Shown here: in pieces, positions 17,372-25,418 of the stretch
Layout: the number at the start of each line of letters is the position of its first letter
Position numbering within the stretch: the first letter of the stretch is position 1
Source of the DNA: an uncultured Clostridium sp.
GTDB taxonomy: Bacteria; Bacillota; Clostridia; TANB77; CAG-508
Direction: 5' to 3'
Length of the DNA: 64,000 nucleotides
NCBI GenBank assembly: GCA_947569365.1
Contig: CANOSM010000008.1
Coordinates: 1 to 64,000 of the forward strand
Program-made: the position numbers and the translations under genes
Notes under the pieces: model-generated
Told to the model about the DNA's origin: nothing
The model's input: only the letters and a program-made list of their open reading frames with translations
Databases searched by the model: none

Positions 17372-17966
17372 TTAATTAAAAAATTTTAAAGGATTGACGG
17401 CTTTGCCGTCTTTTCTTATTGTTAAGTGTAAATGACAACCAGTAGTTGCTCCATTTGTAGGATTTCCACGATAATCTTTATAAGGATTTCCGAGGAACAC
17501 CATAAACATTTTTAGGACCAACATTTGCTATATGAGCACCTTTTTTTACAAATTTACCAGTAGATACAAGAAATTTAGGTGATATATGACAAAAAGATAC
17601 TGATATATTATTAGAAGTTACAGTTAGAGTATATCCACCAGCACCTTTAAATCCAAGATATGTTACTTTTCCTGAAATACATGAATATAGTTTAGTACCT
17701 TCAATTGCTGCAACATCAACTCCAGAATGGTAGCTTGATGCACCAGTTGTAGGAGATCTTCTTTTTCCAAAGTAAGATGTAAAGCGGTGATTATTAGGAA
17801 GTGGCCAAAAAAATTCAGAATCATCATCAGAGATAACAGGGATAGTATCTGTATTAGAATTATTATAATTAGAACCAAAAGTAGAAAAGATAACTATATA
17901 AAATATATTAAAAAGTATTATTATAATTATTAATATAAAAAACGACTTAAAAAAAGAACTATACAT
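17372..17966 (-). CDS. M23 (LytM-type) peptidase, needs a +1 frameshift
   Basis: Membrane-anchored peptidoglycan endopeptidase. The start is the ATG at 17966 behind aaaggtg. There is one N-terminal span (about 5-28), then the M23 domain opening (RFTSYFGKRRSP...YHSGVDVAA, zinc ligands His and Asp). The zero frame ends soon after codon 159, a CGG followed by A. Skipping that C (17492) gives V-P-G-N-P-Y-K-D-Y-R-G-N-P, then GCHLHL with the essential H-x-H, then AVNPL, ending at 17372 for about 197 residues. The catalytic half is thus only made after the shift. An upstream in-frame ATG at 17984 has CGG as codon 2, but that lies within the RBS region of the chosen start. Confidence 0.8.
17396..17416 (+). 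terminator. Terminator of the efp operon, inside the 3' end of the M23 gene
   Basis: GACGGC/GCCGTC stem with a TTT loop followed by TTTTCTT. On the other strand the same bases encode K-D-G-K-A-V near the end of the frameshifted M23 peptidase, so one element serves both. Confidence 0.65.
17489..17492 (-). other. Candidate +1 recoding site CGG-A (M23 peptidase)
   Basis: Minus-strand codons are gtt cct cgg aaa tcc tta taa in the zero frame. Skipping C17492 gives cct gga aat cct tat and opens 39 more codons that contain the HLH zinc motif. Confidence 0.75.
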
Positions 17967-18002
17967 AAAATCACCTTTCCGCATAGTCCCTTTACATTAA
18001 TT

Positions 18003-18031
18003 ATTATATTATCTTTTTAGTATTAAATCAA
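18003..18031 (-). promoter_or_regulatory. Promoter of the M23 peptidase gene
   Basis: On the minus strand TTGATT - 17 nt - TATAAT, 36 bp before the chosen ATG. Confidence 0.6.
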
Positions 18032-18057
18032 TAAGTTATATTTAATTTATTTGTAAA

Positions 18058-19023
18058 TTATTTATTTACTATACTATTACTATTTCCAGCATTGAAAAAA
18101 TTTAAAAGATTATCTATACACATTTTTTTAACTCTACCATCTCCTTCTATTGCATTATATCCAGTATGAGGAGTTAAAAGAAATTTTCCAGTTGGCAGAG
18201 ATAAAAGTTTTGCACTATTTTTACTTAAATCTACAGGCTCTTCATAAAATCCATCAAAAGCACATCCAGCAATTTTATTATTATTTAAAGTATTATAAAG
18301 TGCTTCTGGATCTATAATTTCAGCTCTTGCTGTGTTTATTAAATAGCTATTAGATTTCATTAAAGACAATTCATTAGAACTAATTAAATTACGTGTTTCA
18401 TTATTTAAAGGCAAATGTAAAGTAACAATATCTGATTCTTTAAAAAGTCTATCTAAGCTTACTTTTTCAGCTTGATATTTATTTTGAATATCTTCTTTAT
18501 CTAGTTTATCATAAAATAGAATTTTTGCATTAAAGGCTTTATATAATATATCTGCTACAATTGTACCAATATGTCCCATTCCAACAATTCCAATTGTTTT
18601 ATTTTTTAAATCAAAAAATGTTTTTTCTTCCCATCTACCATTTCGTGTATCTTCATTATGTTGTAATAATTTTTGATTTAATGTAAGAATAAGTCCCAAT
18701 GTAAATTCGGCAACAGAATAAGAATTTACTTTAGGTGTATTCATAATAATTTTATTATATTTATTTGCTACATCAATATCTATACATTTAGAATATCCTA
18801 TACCATAAAATTGAATAATTTTAAGATTAGGTAATTTACTTAAAATTTCTGGCGTATAGTATTCATTTCCATTAGATATTACTGCTATGCAATCTTTTAA
18901 AAGTGATATTAATTCATTTTCTTTTAAATCTTTTTTAGCAGGAATAATTTCTAATCCTTTTTCTTTAAGGTTAGCAATTTCTTGCTCATTTAAAGTGCAT
19001 CCTGTAAATAAAATTCTGTTCAT
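18058..19023 (-). CDS. D-isomer 2-hydroxyacid dehydrogenase (NAD)
   Basis: 321 residues from the ATG with ggagg 8 nt upstream. Rossmann motif GIVGMGHIGT, the NTARAEIIDPEAL segment carrying the substrate-binding Arg, a Glu in FYEEPVD, and the catalytic His in LTPHTGYN. It reduces or oxidises a 2-keto/2-hydroxy acid. The exact substrate (glycerate, lactate, phosphoglycerate) cannot be set from sequence. It stands alone on the minus strand. Confidence 0.88.
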   Translation of the reverse strand: MNRILFTGCTLNEQEIANLKEKGLEIIPAKKDLKENELISLLKDCIAVISNGNEYYTPEILSKLPNLKIIQFYGIGYSKCIDIDVANKYNKIIMNTPKVNSYSVAEFTLGLILTLNQKLLQHNEDTRNGRWEEKTFFDLKNKTIGIVGMGHIGTIVADILYKAFNAKILFYDKLDKEDIQNKYQAEKVSLDRLFKESDIVTLHLPLNNETRNLISSNELSLMKSNSYLINTARAEIIDPEALYNTLNNNKIAGCAFDGFYEEPVDLSKNSAKLLSLPTGKFLLTPHTGYNAIEGDGRVKKMCIDNLLNFFNAGNSNSIVNK

Positions 19024-19204
19024 TTTGTATACCTCCAATAATTAAAAAATAATAATATAATGTGTATGAATTTTTATGTATTTAGAAAAAATTATATATA
19101 TCAAATATTGATAAGGTTATTTCAACTAAAAGTATATTTAGGGTAAACCTTATTTAATTGTATTATCTTTTTTATTCTTATAAATAACAATTACTAATCA
19201 TATT

Positions 19205-19626
19205 TTATTTATTATTAGAATTGTTATTTATATAAATTTTTAAATATTGTTCAACTAAATTTATTAATTCTTTTGCTGTATCAATTTGAGTTTGAGTTTT
19301 TTCATAAGAAGGTTCATATTTATCATCATAATCAGAATCTTCTCTAATTCTTTGTGCTTGTGCTATTTTTTTTCCTATTTTCTAGGGAAAATTTCTGTAT
19401 TTATATATTCTTTATTAAAATATGCAATAACATCCTTGTGTCTTTTAAAGTCCTTATTTTCTAATGCAAGAACTGCTTTAATCGCATAAAATATTGCATA
19501 ATAAGCTCTGTTATTTGCACCAGTATAATCTTGTAATTCCTTTAATATAAATTCAGATGTATTTAAGGTATCTTTTGCTTTTTGCAATCTGTATTCTGAA
19601 AAGTTTATTGTTGTTTCTTTATCCAT
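19205..19626 (-). pseudogene. HEPN-domain toxin, frame broken (-1)
   Basis: The intact frame gives 83 residues of a HEPN domain (NNRAYYAIFYAIKAVLALE) ending in F-P-R-K-stop at 19375. A -1 change at 19378-19381 (aga aaa, then ata gga) restores K-I-G-K-K-I-A-Q followed by REDSDYDDKYEPS and runs to 19205, about 140 residues, the normal size. Most likely one A was lost from a short A-run. -1 slippage at A-AAA-TAG is possible. The start overlaps the stop of the MNT gene (taATG). No CGG is involved. Confidence 0.7.
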
Positions 19627-19955
19627 TATAATACAACACCGTCCTTTTGAACATTAGTATAAAAAGGGATTATATTAACTCTTTCATTATATTTATCAAT
19701 ATTTTTTATAATTGGTGATAAAATAATTCCTGTTTCAAGTTCAATATCAAATGCAATATCAGATATATCATCTCTATATTTTTCTATTTCTTCAAAAGTA
19801 AAATCAGTTAGGATCATTATATCTACATCTGATGAATCATTATAATCTCCTCTTGCATATGAACCATATAAAATTATTTTTTTTACTCTATTTCCTAATA
19901 ATGTTCTTACTCTATTTGTAAAATATTGAATAGTATTATTAATATTTTCTGGCAT
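19626..19955 (-). CDS. MNT nucleotidyltransferase (antitoxin partner of HEPN)
   Basis: 109 residues from the ATG lying 7 nt after aggagg. The nucleotidyltransferase core GSYARGDYNDSSDVDIMI has the GS and DxD metal-binding residues. In HEPN/MNT pairs the MNT protein neutralises the HEPN RNase, in characterised cases by adenylylation. It precedes and overlaps its HEPN partner. With that partner frameshifted, the pair may be decaying. Confidence 0.85.
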   Translation of the reverse strand: MPENINNTIQYFTNRVRTLLGNRVKKIILYGSYARGDYNDSSDVDIMILTDFTFEEIEKYRDDISDIAFDIELETGIILSPIIKNIDKYNERVNIIPFYTNVQKDGVVL

Positions 19956-19961
19956 AAGCAT

Positions 19962-20288
19962 ACCTCCTTATAAATATTACTATAATGATTTTAAATATAC
20001 TATATATGTTAAATATTTTTAAAATTAATATGAAATTCTAGTATAAATTTAAGAGTAAAATTATTATAACATTATTATCAAACTTTTACTATATATTATT
20101 CTTAATATTTTTGATGATTTCTTATTGTTTTAGATTATAATAATTATATTGTATTATTATGTTTTTTAATGTACTAATTAATCTTATGAATACTTTTTTT
20201 AAGACCATTTTATATACTATAGGAAATTTCAACAATTTATGATATACTAATACCTAATAATTATATAAAAGAAGAAAAGAGGAGAAAG
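19962..20288. other. Gene-free AT-rich interval
   Basis: Between the divergent MNT gene and the ABC transporter. I see no ORF, hairpin or clear paired promoter, only isolated TATACT-like hexamers (for example near 20244). Confidence 0.6.
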
Positions 20289-21203
20289 GTGAAAGAAGAA
20301 ATAATTTTAAAATGTGAAAATCTAAAGAAAAAATTTGGTAAAAAAGAAATTCTAAAGGGTGTTTCGCTAGAGGCTAATGCAGGAGATATTTTAGGTTTTA
20401 TAGGACCAAATGGAGCAGGAAAAACAACAACAATAAAACTTATATTAGGATTACAAAGCATAACTAGTGGAAGTGTAAAAATTAATGGATATGATATTGA
20501 AAAAGATTTTACTCAGGCTATAAAAAAAGTTGGTACAATAGTTGAAAGTCCAGATTTATATATGTATATGTCAGGATATGAAAATCTAAAAATAATTGCT
20601 AACTTATATGATGGAATAAATAAGGAAAGAATAGATGAGGTTATAAAGTTAGTAGGACTAGAAAATAGAATAAAGGATAAAGTATCAAAATATTCTTTAG
20701 GAATGAGACAAAGATTAGGAATAGCTCAAGCAATTTTACATAAACCTAATTTATTAGTTTTAGATGAACCCACAAATGGACTAGATCCAGAAGGTATAAA
20801 ACAAGTAAAAGATTTGATAGTTAAACTTGCAAAAGAAGAAAAAATGGCAGTATTAATTTCAAGTCATAATTTATTAGAATTAGAAAGCTTTTGTACAAAA
20901 GTAACTATTATAAAAAATGGTGAAGTAGTAGAAAGCACAAGTATGGAAGAAGCTAAAAAGCTAAGTAAAGATACGTGTTATAAAATTGAAGTTAATGATA
21001 TAGAAAAGGCAGTTGAAATTATACAAGAACAAACAGAAAAGATTGATGATAAAAATATAAAAGTACATATAAGCAAAGAAAAGGTACCAGAGATAATTGA
21101 GAAATTAGTAAAAGATAATATAAAGATCTATAGAGTATGTGAAGAAGAAATTAGCTTAGAAGATGCATTTTTAAAAAAGACAGGAGGTAATGTAATTGAT
21201 TAG
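20289..21203 (+). CDS. ABC transporter ATP-binding protein
   Basis: 304 residues from a GTG start behind aggagaaag. Walker A GPNGAGKTT, Q-loop region, signature YSLGMRQRLG, Walker B LLVLDEPTNGLDP and switch His in SSHN are all present. The C-terminal extension of about 90 residues is typical of bacitracin-type (BcrA-like) exporters. It overlaps the permease gene by 8 bp. Confidence 0.93.
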   Translation: MKEEIILKCENLKKKFGKKEILKGVSLEANAGDILGFIGPNGAGKTTTIKLILGLQSITSGSVKINGYDIEKDFTQAIKKVGTIVESPDLYMYMSGYENLKIIANLYDGINKERIDEVIKLVGLENRIKDKVSKYSLGMRQRLGIAQAILHKPNLLVLDEPTNGLDPEGIKQVKDLIVKLAKEEKMAVLISSHNLLELESFCTKVTIIKNGEVVESTSMEEAKKLSKDTCYKIEVNDIEKAVEIIQEQTEKIDDKNIKVHISKEKVPEIIEKLVKDNIKIYRVCEEEISLEDAFLKKTGGNVID

Positions 21204-22623
21204 TCTAATAGCAAATGAATTAAAAAAGATTTTTAAAAGAAAAACATTATATGTACTTTTAATTATAGTATTAGCTTTTTGTATTTTTAATGCTGTTATG
21301 AGCAAAATATCTGAAAATATGAATGATACATATAGTGAGAATGAAGCAAAATATTATAAGGAAAACTTAGAATATGCTAAGGAAAGTGGAGACATAGAAT
21401 TTGAAAGACAGTGCAGAAGTTATTTAGATGCATATGAAATTTCAAAAAAATATGAGAAAGACAGTTGGCAAAGATATATAGTAGAATATAAAGTACAGCC
21501 ATTAATAGAAAATATGTTAAGAACTAAAGAAGGTAAAGAATATGAATTAGCAAAAAGTGAATATGATAAAATACTATCAGACATAGAAAAAAATGATTGG
21601 AAGATATTTGCACAAGGAGAGTTAGAAGACATAAATAAACAAATAGAGGAAACACAAAATAAAGATGAAATATTAACATTAAATGATGAAAAGCAAGTAA
21701 TAGAGTGGAGAATAGAGAAAGATATACCTTATGGTAATTCTACATTAAATAAATATCTATCTAGTTGGTTATCTGCTAAAGTTCAAATAAGAGAATTTGA
21801 GAAAAATAAAAATGCATCATATCAAGAAAAAGTAAATAATCAAAGAAATATAGAAACTGTAAATCTTTGTGAGTATGCTATAAATAATAAGATTGATGAA
21901 AATATAGTTGTTTCAGGAAATAGTGAACTACAATATAAATTACCATATAATGCAAAATCATTATTATTAGAAACAGTTGAGTCATTTAGTTTCTTTATAA
22001 TTATAGCAGTAGTAATTGTTGCTGGAACAATAGTAAGTGAGGAATTTAATAAAGGTACAATTAAACTATTATTAGTAAGACCATTTAGTAGAACAAAGAT
22101 ATTACTAGCTAAGTTTATAACTTGTTTAATTACATTATTAATTTCAATAGTTTCAATAATTGTAATTCAAATAATAGTAGGTGGAATAGTATATGGATTT
22201 AGTAGTTATAATTTACCAACAATAGTATATAATTTTAATACTAATAGTATACAAACGATTGGAATACTACAATATCTAGCACTTTCAACAATATGCTTAC
22301 TACCAAAATTTATATTATTATTTACATTAGCTTTTTCTATAGGAACTATATTAACAAATTCACCAATGGCAATAGCAATTCCATTATTAGGAATAATGGG
22401 AGAGCAAATAATAAATCAGCTTGCATATACATATGAAAAGGCAAGATTTTTAATGTATTTTGTAACACCTAACTGGAACTTAAATATATATACATTTGGC
22501 AAATTACCTGAACTTGAGCCAATTACATTACCATTTTCAATTGCAATATGTGTAGTCTATTTTATAATTATGATGTGTATGAATATATTAGTATTTAAGA
22601 AAAGAGATATTAAAAATATATAA
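21196..22623 (+). CDS. ABC-2 type transporter permease
   Basis: 475 residues. A first membrane span (about 15-38) is followed by a charged, probably extracytoplasmic domain of about 200 residues, then five or more spans. EEFNKGTIKLLLVRPFSR is the ABC-2 permease signature that contacts the ATPase. It works with the preceding ATPase. The substrate is unknown, perhaps a peptide antibiotic or lipid. Confidence 0.88.
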   Translation: MISLIANELKKIFKRKTLYVLLIIVLAFCIFNAVMSKISENMNDTYSENEAKYYKENLEYAKESGDIEFERQCRSYLDAYEISKKYEKDSWQRYIVEYKVQPLIENMLRTKEGKEYELAKSEYDKILSDIEKNDWKIFAQGELEDINKQIEETQNKDEILTLNDEKQVIEWRIEKDIPYGNSTLNKYLSSWLSAKVQIREFEKNKNASYQEKVNNQRNIETVNLCEYAINNKIDENIVVSGNSELQYKLPYNAKSLLLETVESFSFFIIIAVVIVAGTIVSEEFNKGTIKLLLVRPFSRTKILLAKFITCLITLLISIVSIIVIQIIVGGIVYGFSSYNLPTIVYNFNTNSIQTIGILQYLALSTICLLPKFILLFTLAFSIGTILTNSPMAIAIPLLGIMGEQIINQLAYTYEKARFLMYFVTPNWNLNIYTFGKLPELEPITLPFSIAICVVYFIIMMCMNILVFKKRDIKNI

Positions 22624-22646
22624 ATAAAAAGAATAGAAAAGTATAT

Positions 22647-22703
22647 AAGTCGTAAAAATATTTAGATAATAAAATTTATTGATAATAATTTTTACGACTT
22701 TAT
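22647..22703 (+). terminator. Terminator after the ABC transporter operon
   Basis: Perfect 13-bp inverted repeat AAGTCGTAAAAAT/ATTTTTACGACTT around a 28-nt AT loop, without a long T-run. Confidence 0.6.
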
Positions 22704-22813
22704 TATTACTAATTATATGTATTAATAGAGTTTTAAATTGAAAGCTTATATTGCTAATAGTTGTTGATAATGTATAAATATCAATAGAGATAAAAATAAT
22801 AAAGGTGAGCAAT

Positions 22814-23982
22814 ATGAAATATTTTTTAATGAACAAAAATAAAAAAGTAGCTTTAATAGAAATAGATAGTGATAATACAATAACAAAAATTTATAAAATT
22901 ATAGATATAAATTATGCACCACTAAGCTTTAAAAATGCATTAGAGAAAAAGGATATTAGTAATATAAAAGCATTAAATGAATGGTTTAAAGGAAGAGGAA
23001 TACCTAGTTGGAGGAAAGATATTGAAGATTTACTAGAAAAATTAAATATAACATCTCCTACAGAATTACTAAATAAAGCTTATGGATTGTCTTTATCAGA
23101 TCAATATTGGATAAAAGAAGAAATCAAGATATATTATGGAAAGATATAAATTTTTTCACAAACACTTTTAAATATAAGGCATATTTTGAAGCATCTATAA
23201 ATATTTCAAGTTCACAAGAAAAGATAAATTTATATTCTCCTAATAATACGACTGATGGGATGGTACAAAAAGCTTGGATAATTGAAGATAATAATAGAAT
23301 TTTAGTAAAAGGAACATACAGTCCATCAAGACAAGAGCCTATTAATGAGTGGTTAGTTTCACAGATTTGCAAAAGACTAGATATAAATTATTGTAATTAT
23401 ACAATTGATATAGTAGATAATAAGATTGTTTCAAAGTGCAATAATTTTATTAATGAAGATGAAGAAATTATAACAGCATATGACATATTTAATTCAAAAC
23501 AAAAAAGTAATAATATTAATGATGTTGAGCATTATATTAAAATATTAGAAGAAAATGGGATACAAAATGCAAGAAAAGAAATACAAGATATGATATTAAT
23601 TGATTATATTGTTATGAATTTTGATAGACATATGAGAAACTTTGGATTAATTAGAAATGTAGAAACTTTAAAATGGGAAAGATTAACTCCAATATTTGAT
23701 ACTGGTGAATCAATGCAATGTACAAAGTTATTGAATGAAATTAATTTTGAAGATGACAGATGTAAGTTTTTTTCTAATGTAAATAAGGAAATATCTGAGT
23801 TGTTACAATATACAGACTTAGAAAATTATAATTTCTTACTATTAAATGACATTCCAAATATTTTGAAAGATAAATTAAAAGAATGTAAAGAATATACTGA
23901 TATGAGTGATGAAAGAATTGAAAAGTTATGTGCAGGATTAGAAAAAAGAATTGATTTTTTGCAGATAAGGAAAAATAAATAA
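22814..23982 (+). pseudogene. HipA-like kinase-fold protein, frame broken (-1)
   Basis: Two frames, 22814-23149 and onward from about 23122, join by a -1 change after gaa gaa (then aat caa gat) to give S-L-S-D-Q-Y-W-I-K-E-E-N-Q-D-I-L-W-K-D-I-N-F-F, as in this HipA-related family. The second part has VLVKGTYSPS-like substrate sequence (here ILVKGTYSPS) and the kinase-like NFDRHMRNFG and TPIFDTGESM motifs. The ATG at 22814 follows aaggtga. Probably a one-base deletion. No CGG is involved. Confidence 0.65.
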
Positions 23983-24020
23983 TCTAAAAGAATTTATTGT
24001 GTAAGAAGTATTAAATAAAT

Positions 24021-24049
24021 AAAAAGTAGCTTTTATTAGCTACTTTTTT
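24021..24049. terminator. Bidirectional terminator between the HipA-like gene and tRNA-Trp
   Basis: AAAAAGTAGC/GCTACTTTTTT hairpin with an 8-nt loop. It has T-runs on both strands, so it serves the plus-strand gene and the minus-strand tRNA. Confidence 0.85.
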
Positions 24050-24123
24050 GGCAGGGGCAGAAGGACTCGAACCCTCACGAGCGGTTTTGGAGACCGATGT
24101 GCTACCATTGACACTATACCCCT
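24049..24123 (-). tRNA. tRNA-Trp (CCA)
   Basis: 75 nt including encoded CCA. The 7-bp acceptor stem has one T-G pair. The D arm is GTGT/GCAC, the anticodon loop CTCCAAA gives anticodon CCA, the variable loop has 4 nt, and the T arm is GAGGG/CCTTC with loop TTCGAGT. Discriminator G73 fits bacterial Trp tRNA. Oddity: the top anticodon-stem pair 27-43 is U-C, a mismatch. Confidence 0.95.
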
Positions 24124-24197
24124 ATATAAAGCAGTACTATTGTACTGCTTTTAAATTATACACAAGTATTCATTAAAATGCAATAGTTTTTTTAATA

Positions 24198-25193
24198 TTA
24201 ATTATTATGATTAATAAGTCCTTCGACTATTTGGATAGCATTAGATGCAGCACCTTTTCTTATATTATCAGCAACTACCCACAAGTTTAATCCATTATCT
24301 ATACTTTCATCTTTTCTTATTCTACCAACATATACTTCATCATGACCAGTAGCTATTGTAGCTAAAGGATATTTATTATTTTGTACATCATCATATAATA
24401 TAATTCCAGGATAATCGCTTAATATATTTTTTACTTCTTGTAAATCAAAACTATTTTCAAACTCTATATTAATTGATTCACTATGTGAATTAAGTACTGG
24501 AACCCTTACAGTAGTAGCTGTAATTTTTAAATCAGGTCTATGAAGTATCTTTCTAGTTTCATTTATCATTTTCATTTCTTCTTTTGTGTACCCATTATCT
24601 AAGAATACATCAATATGTGGCAGACAATTATTATATATTGGGTAAGTAAATTTTTCAGGCTCTAATCCTTTTGATGTATTATAAAAATCATTTACACCTC
24701 CTATGCCAGCACCAGATACAGCTTGGTAAGTTGAATAAACAATTCTTTTTATTTTATATTTATCATCTAATGGCTTTAATGGAACCACTGCTTGTATTGT
24801 TGAACAATTTGGATTTGCAATAATACCATGATTTGCATACGCATCTTCCATATTTACCTCTGGAACAACTAATGGAACATTTTCATCCATTCTAAAAGCA
24901 CTGCTATTGTCAACTACAATACATCCTTTAGAAGCTGCAATAGGAGAAAAATGTTTAGAAGTATCTCCACCAGCAGAAAAGATCGCAAAATCAAATCCTT
25001 GATCAAAAGAATCTTCTTTTAATTCTTGGGCAATATATTCTTTTTCTTTAAATAAAATTTTATCACCAGCAGATTTTTTAGAACAGAAAAATACATATTC
25101 AGATATAGGAAGTTCTTTCTTTTCTAATATCTCTAATGCTTTTCTACCAACTAAACCTGTAGCACCAACTATAGCTAATTTATATTTTTTCAT
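24198..25193 (-). CDS. asd: Aspartate-semialdehyde dehydrogenase
   Basis: 331 residues. It makes aspartate semialdehyde for lysine/diaminopimelate, threonine and methionine. The N-terminal NADP-binding motif is AIVGATGLVGR, the catalytic Cys is in PNCSTIQ, and the active-site His is in TTVRVPVLNSHSE. I chose the ATG at 25193, which has gagg upstream; an ATG 15 nt earlier includes that RBS. It is transcribed toward tRNA-Trp. Confidence 0.95.
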   Translation of the reverse strand: MKKYKLAIVGATGLVGRKALEILEKKELPISEYVFFCSKKSAGDKILFKEKEYIAQELKEDSFDQGFDFAIFSAGGDTSKHFSPIAASKGCIVVDNSSAFRMDENVPLVVPEVNMEDAYANHGIIANPNCSTIQAVVPLKPLDDKYKIKRIVYSTYQAVSGAGIGGVNDFYNTSKGLEPEKFTYPIYNNCLPHIDVFLDNGYTKEEMKMINETRKILHRPDLKITATTVRVPVLNSHSESINIEFENSFDLQEVKNILSDYPGIILYDDVQNNKYPLATIATGHDEVYVGRIRKDESIDNGLNLWVVADNIRKGAASNAIQIVEGLINHNN

Positions 25194-25264
25194 AAGGTTT
25201 AACCTCATTTCCTAAGTAAAAAGAGAAAAATATAATTATAATTTTCTACATTAATATTATATGT

Positions 25265-25293
25265 ATTATATAGAAAGCAATGTGAAAAATCAA
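25265..25293 (-). promoter_or_regulatory. Promoter of asd
   Basis: On the minus strand TTGATT - 17 nt - TATAAT, 71 bp before the asd start. Confidence 0.6.
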
Positions 25294-25347
25294 TATAATA
25301 ATATATATTAATATAGAAGAAACTATTTTTTAGAAGGTATAATTTAA

Positions 25348-25376
25348 TTGACTAATTGATAAAAAAAAGCTATAAT
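25348..25376 (+). promoter_or_regulatory. Promoter of the LTA-synthase-like gene
   Basis: TTGACT - 17 nt - TATAAT. It overlaps a TTG at 25356 that could otherwise be taken as the start, which supports the ATG at 25419. Confidence 0.75.
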
Positions 25377-25418
25377 TATCAAAAAATAGCCCAAAATATA
25401 AAACAAAAGGAAAAAAAG

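Noticed and set aside
17966-17984. Upstream ATG of the M23 gene, which would make CGG its second codon
   Set aside because: aaaggtg lies between this ATG and the next one and is correctly spaced for the downstream ATG, so the CGG is in the untranslated leader.
19286-19489. Plus-strand ORF over the HEPN gene
   Set aside because: Antisense to the HEPN domain; hydrophobic composition arises from the reverse complement of Lys/Glu codons, and there is no RBS.
25356-25418. TTG at 25356 as start of the LTA synthase gene
   Set aside because: It lies inside a consensus promoter (25348-25376), and the ATG at 25419 has an aaagga RBS.
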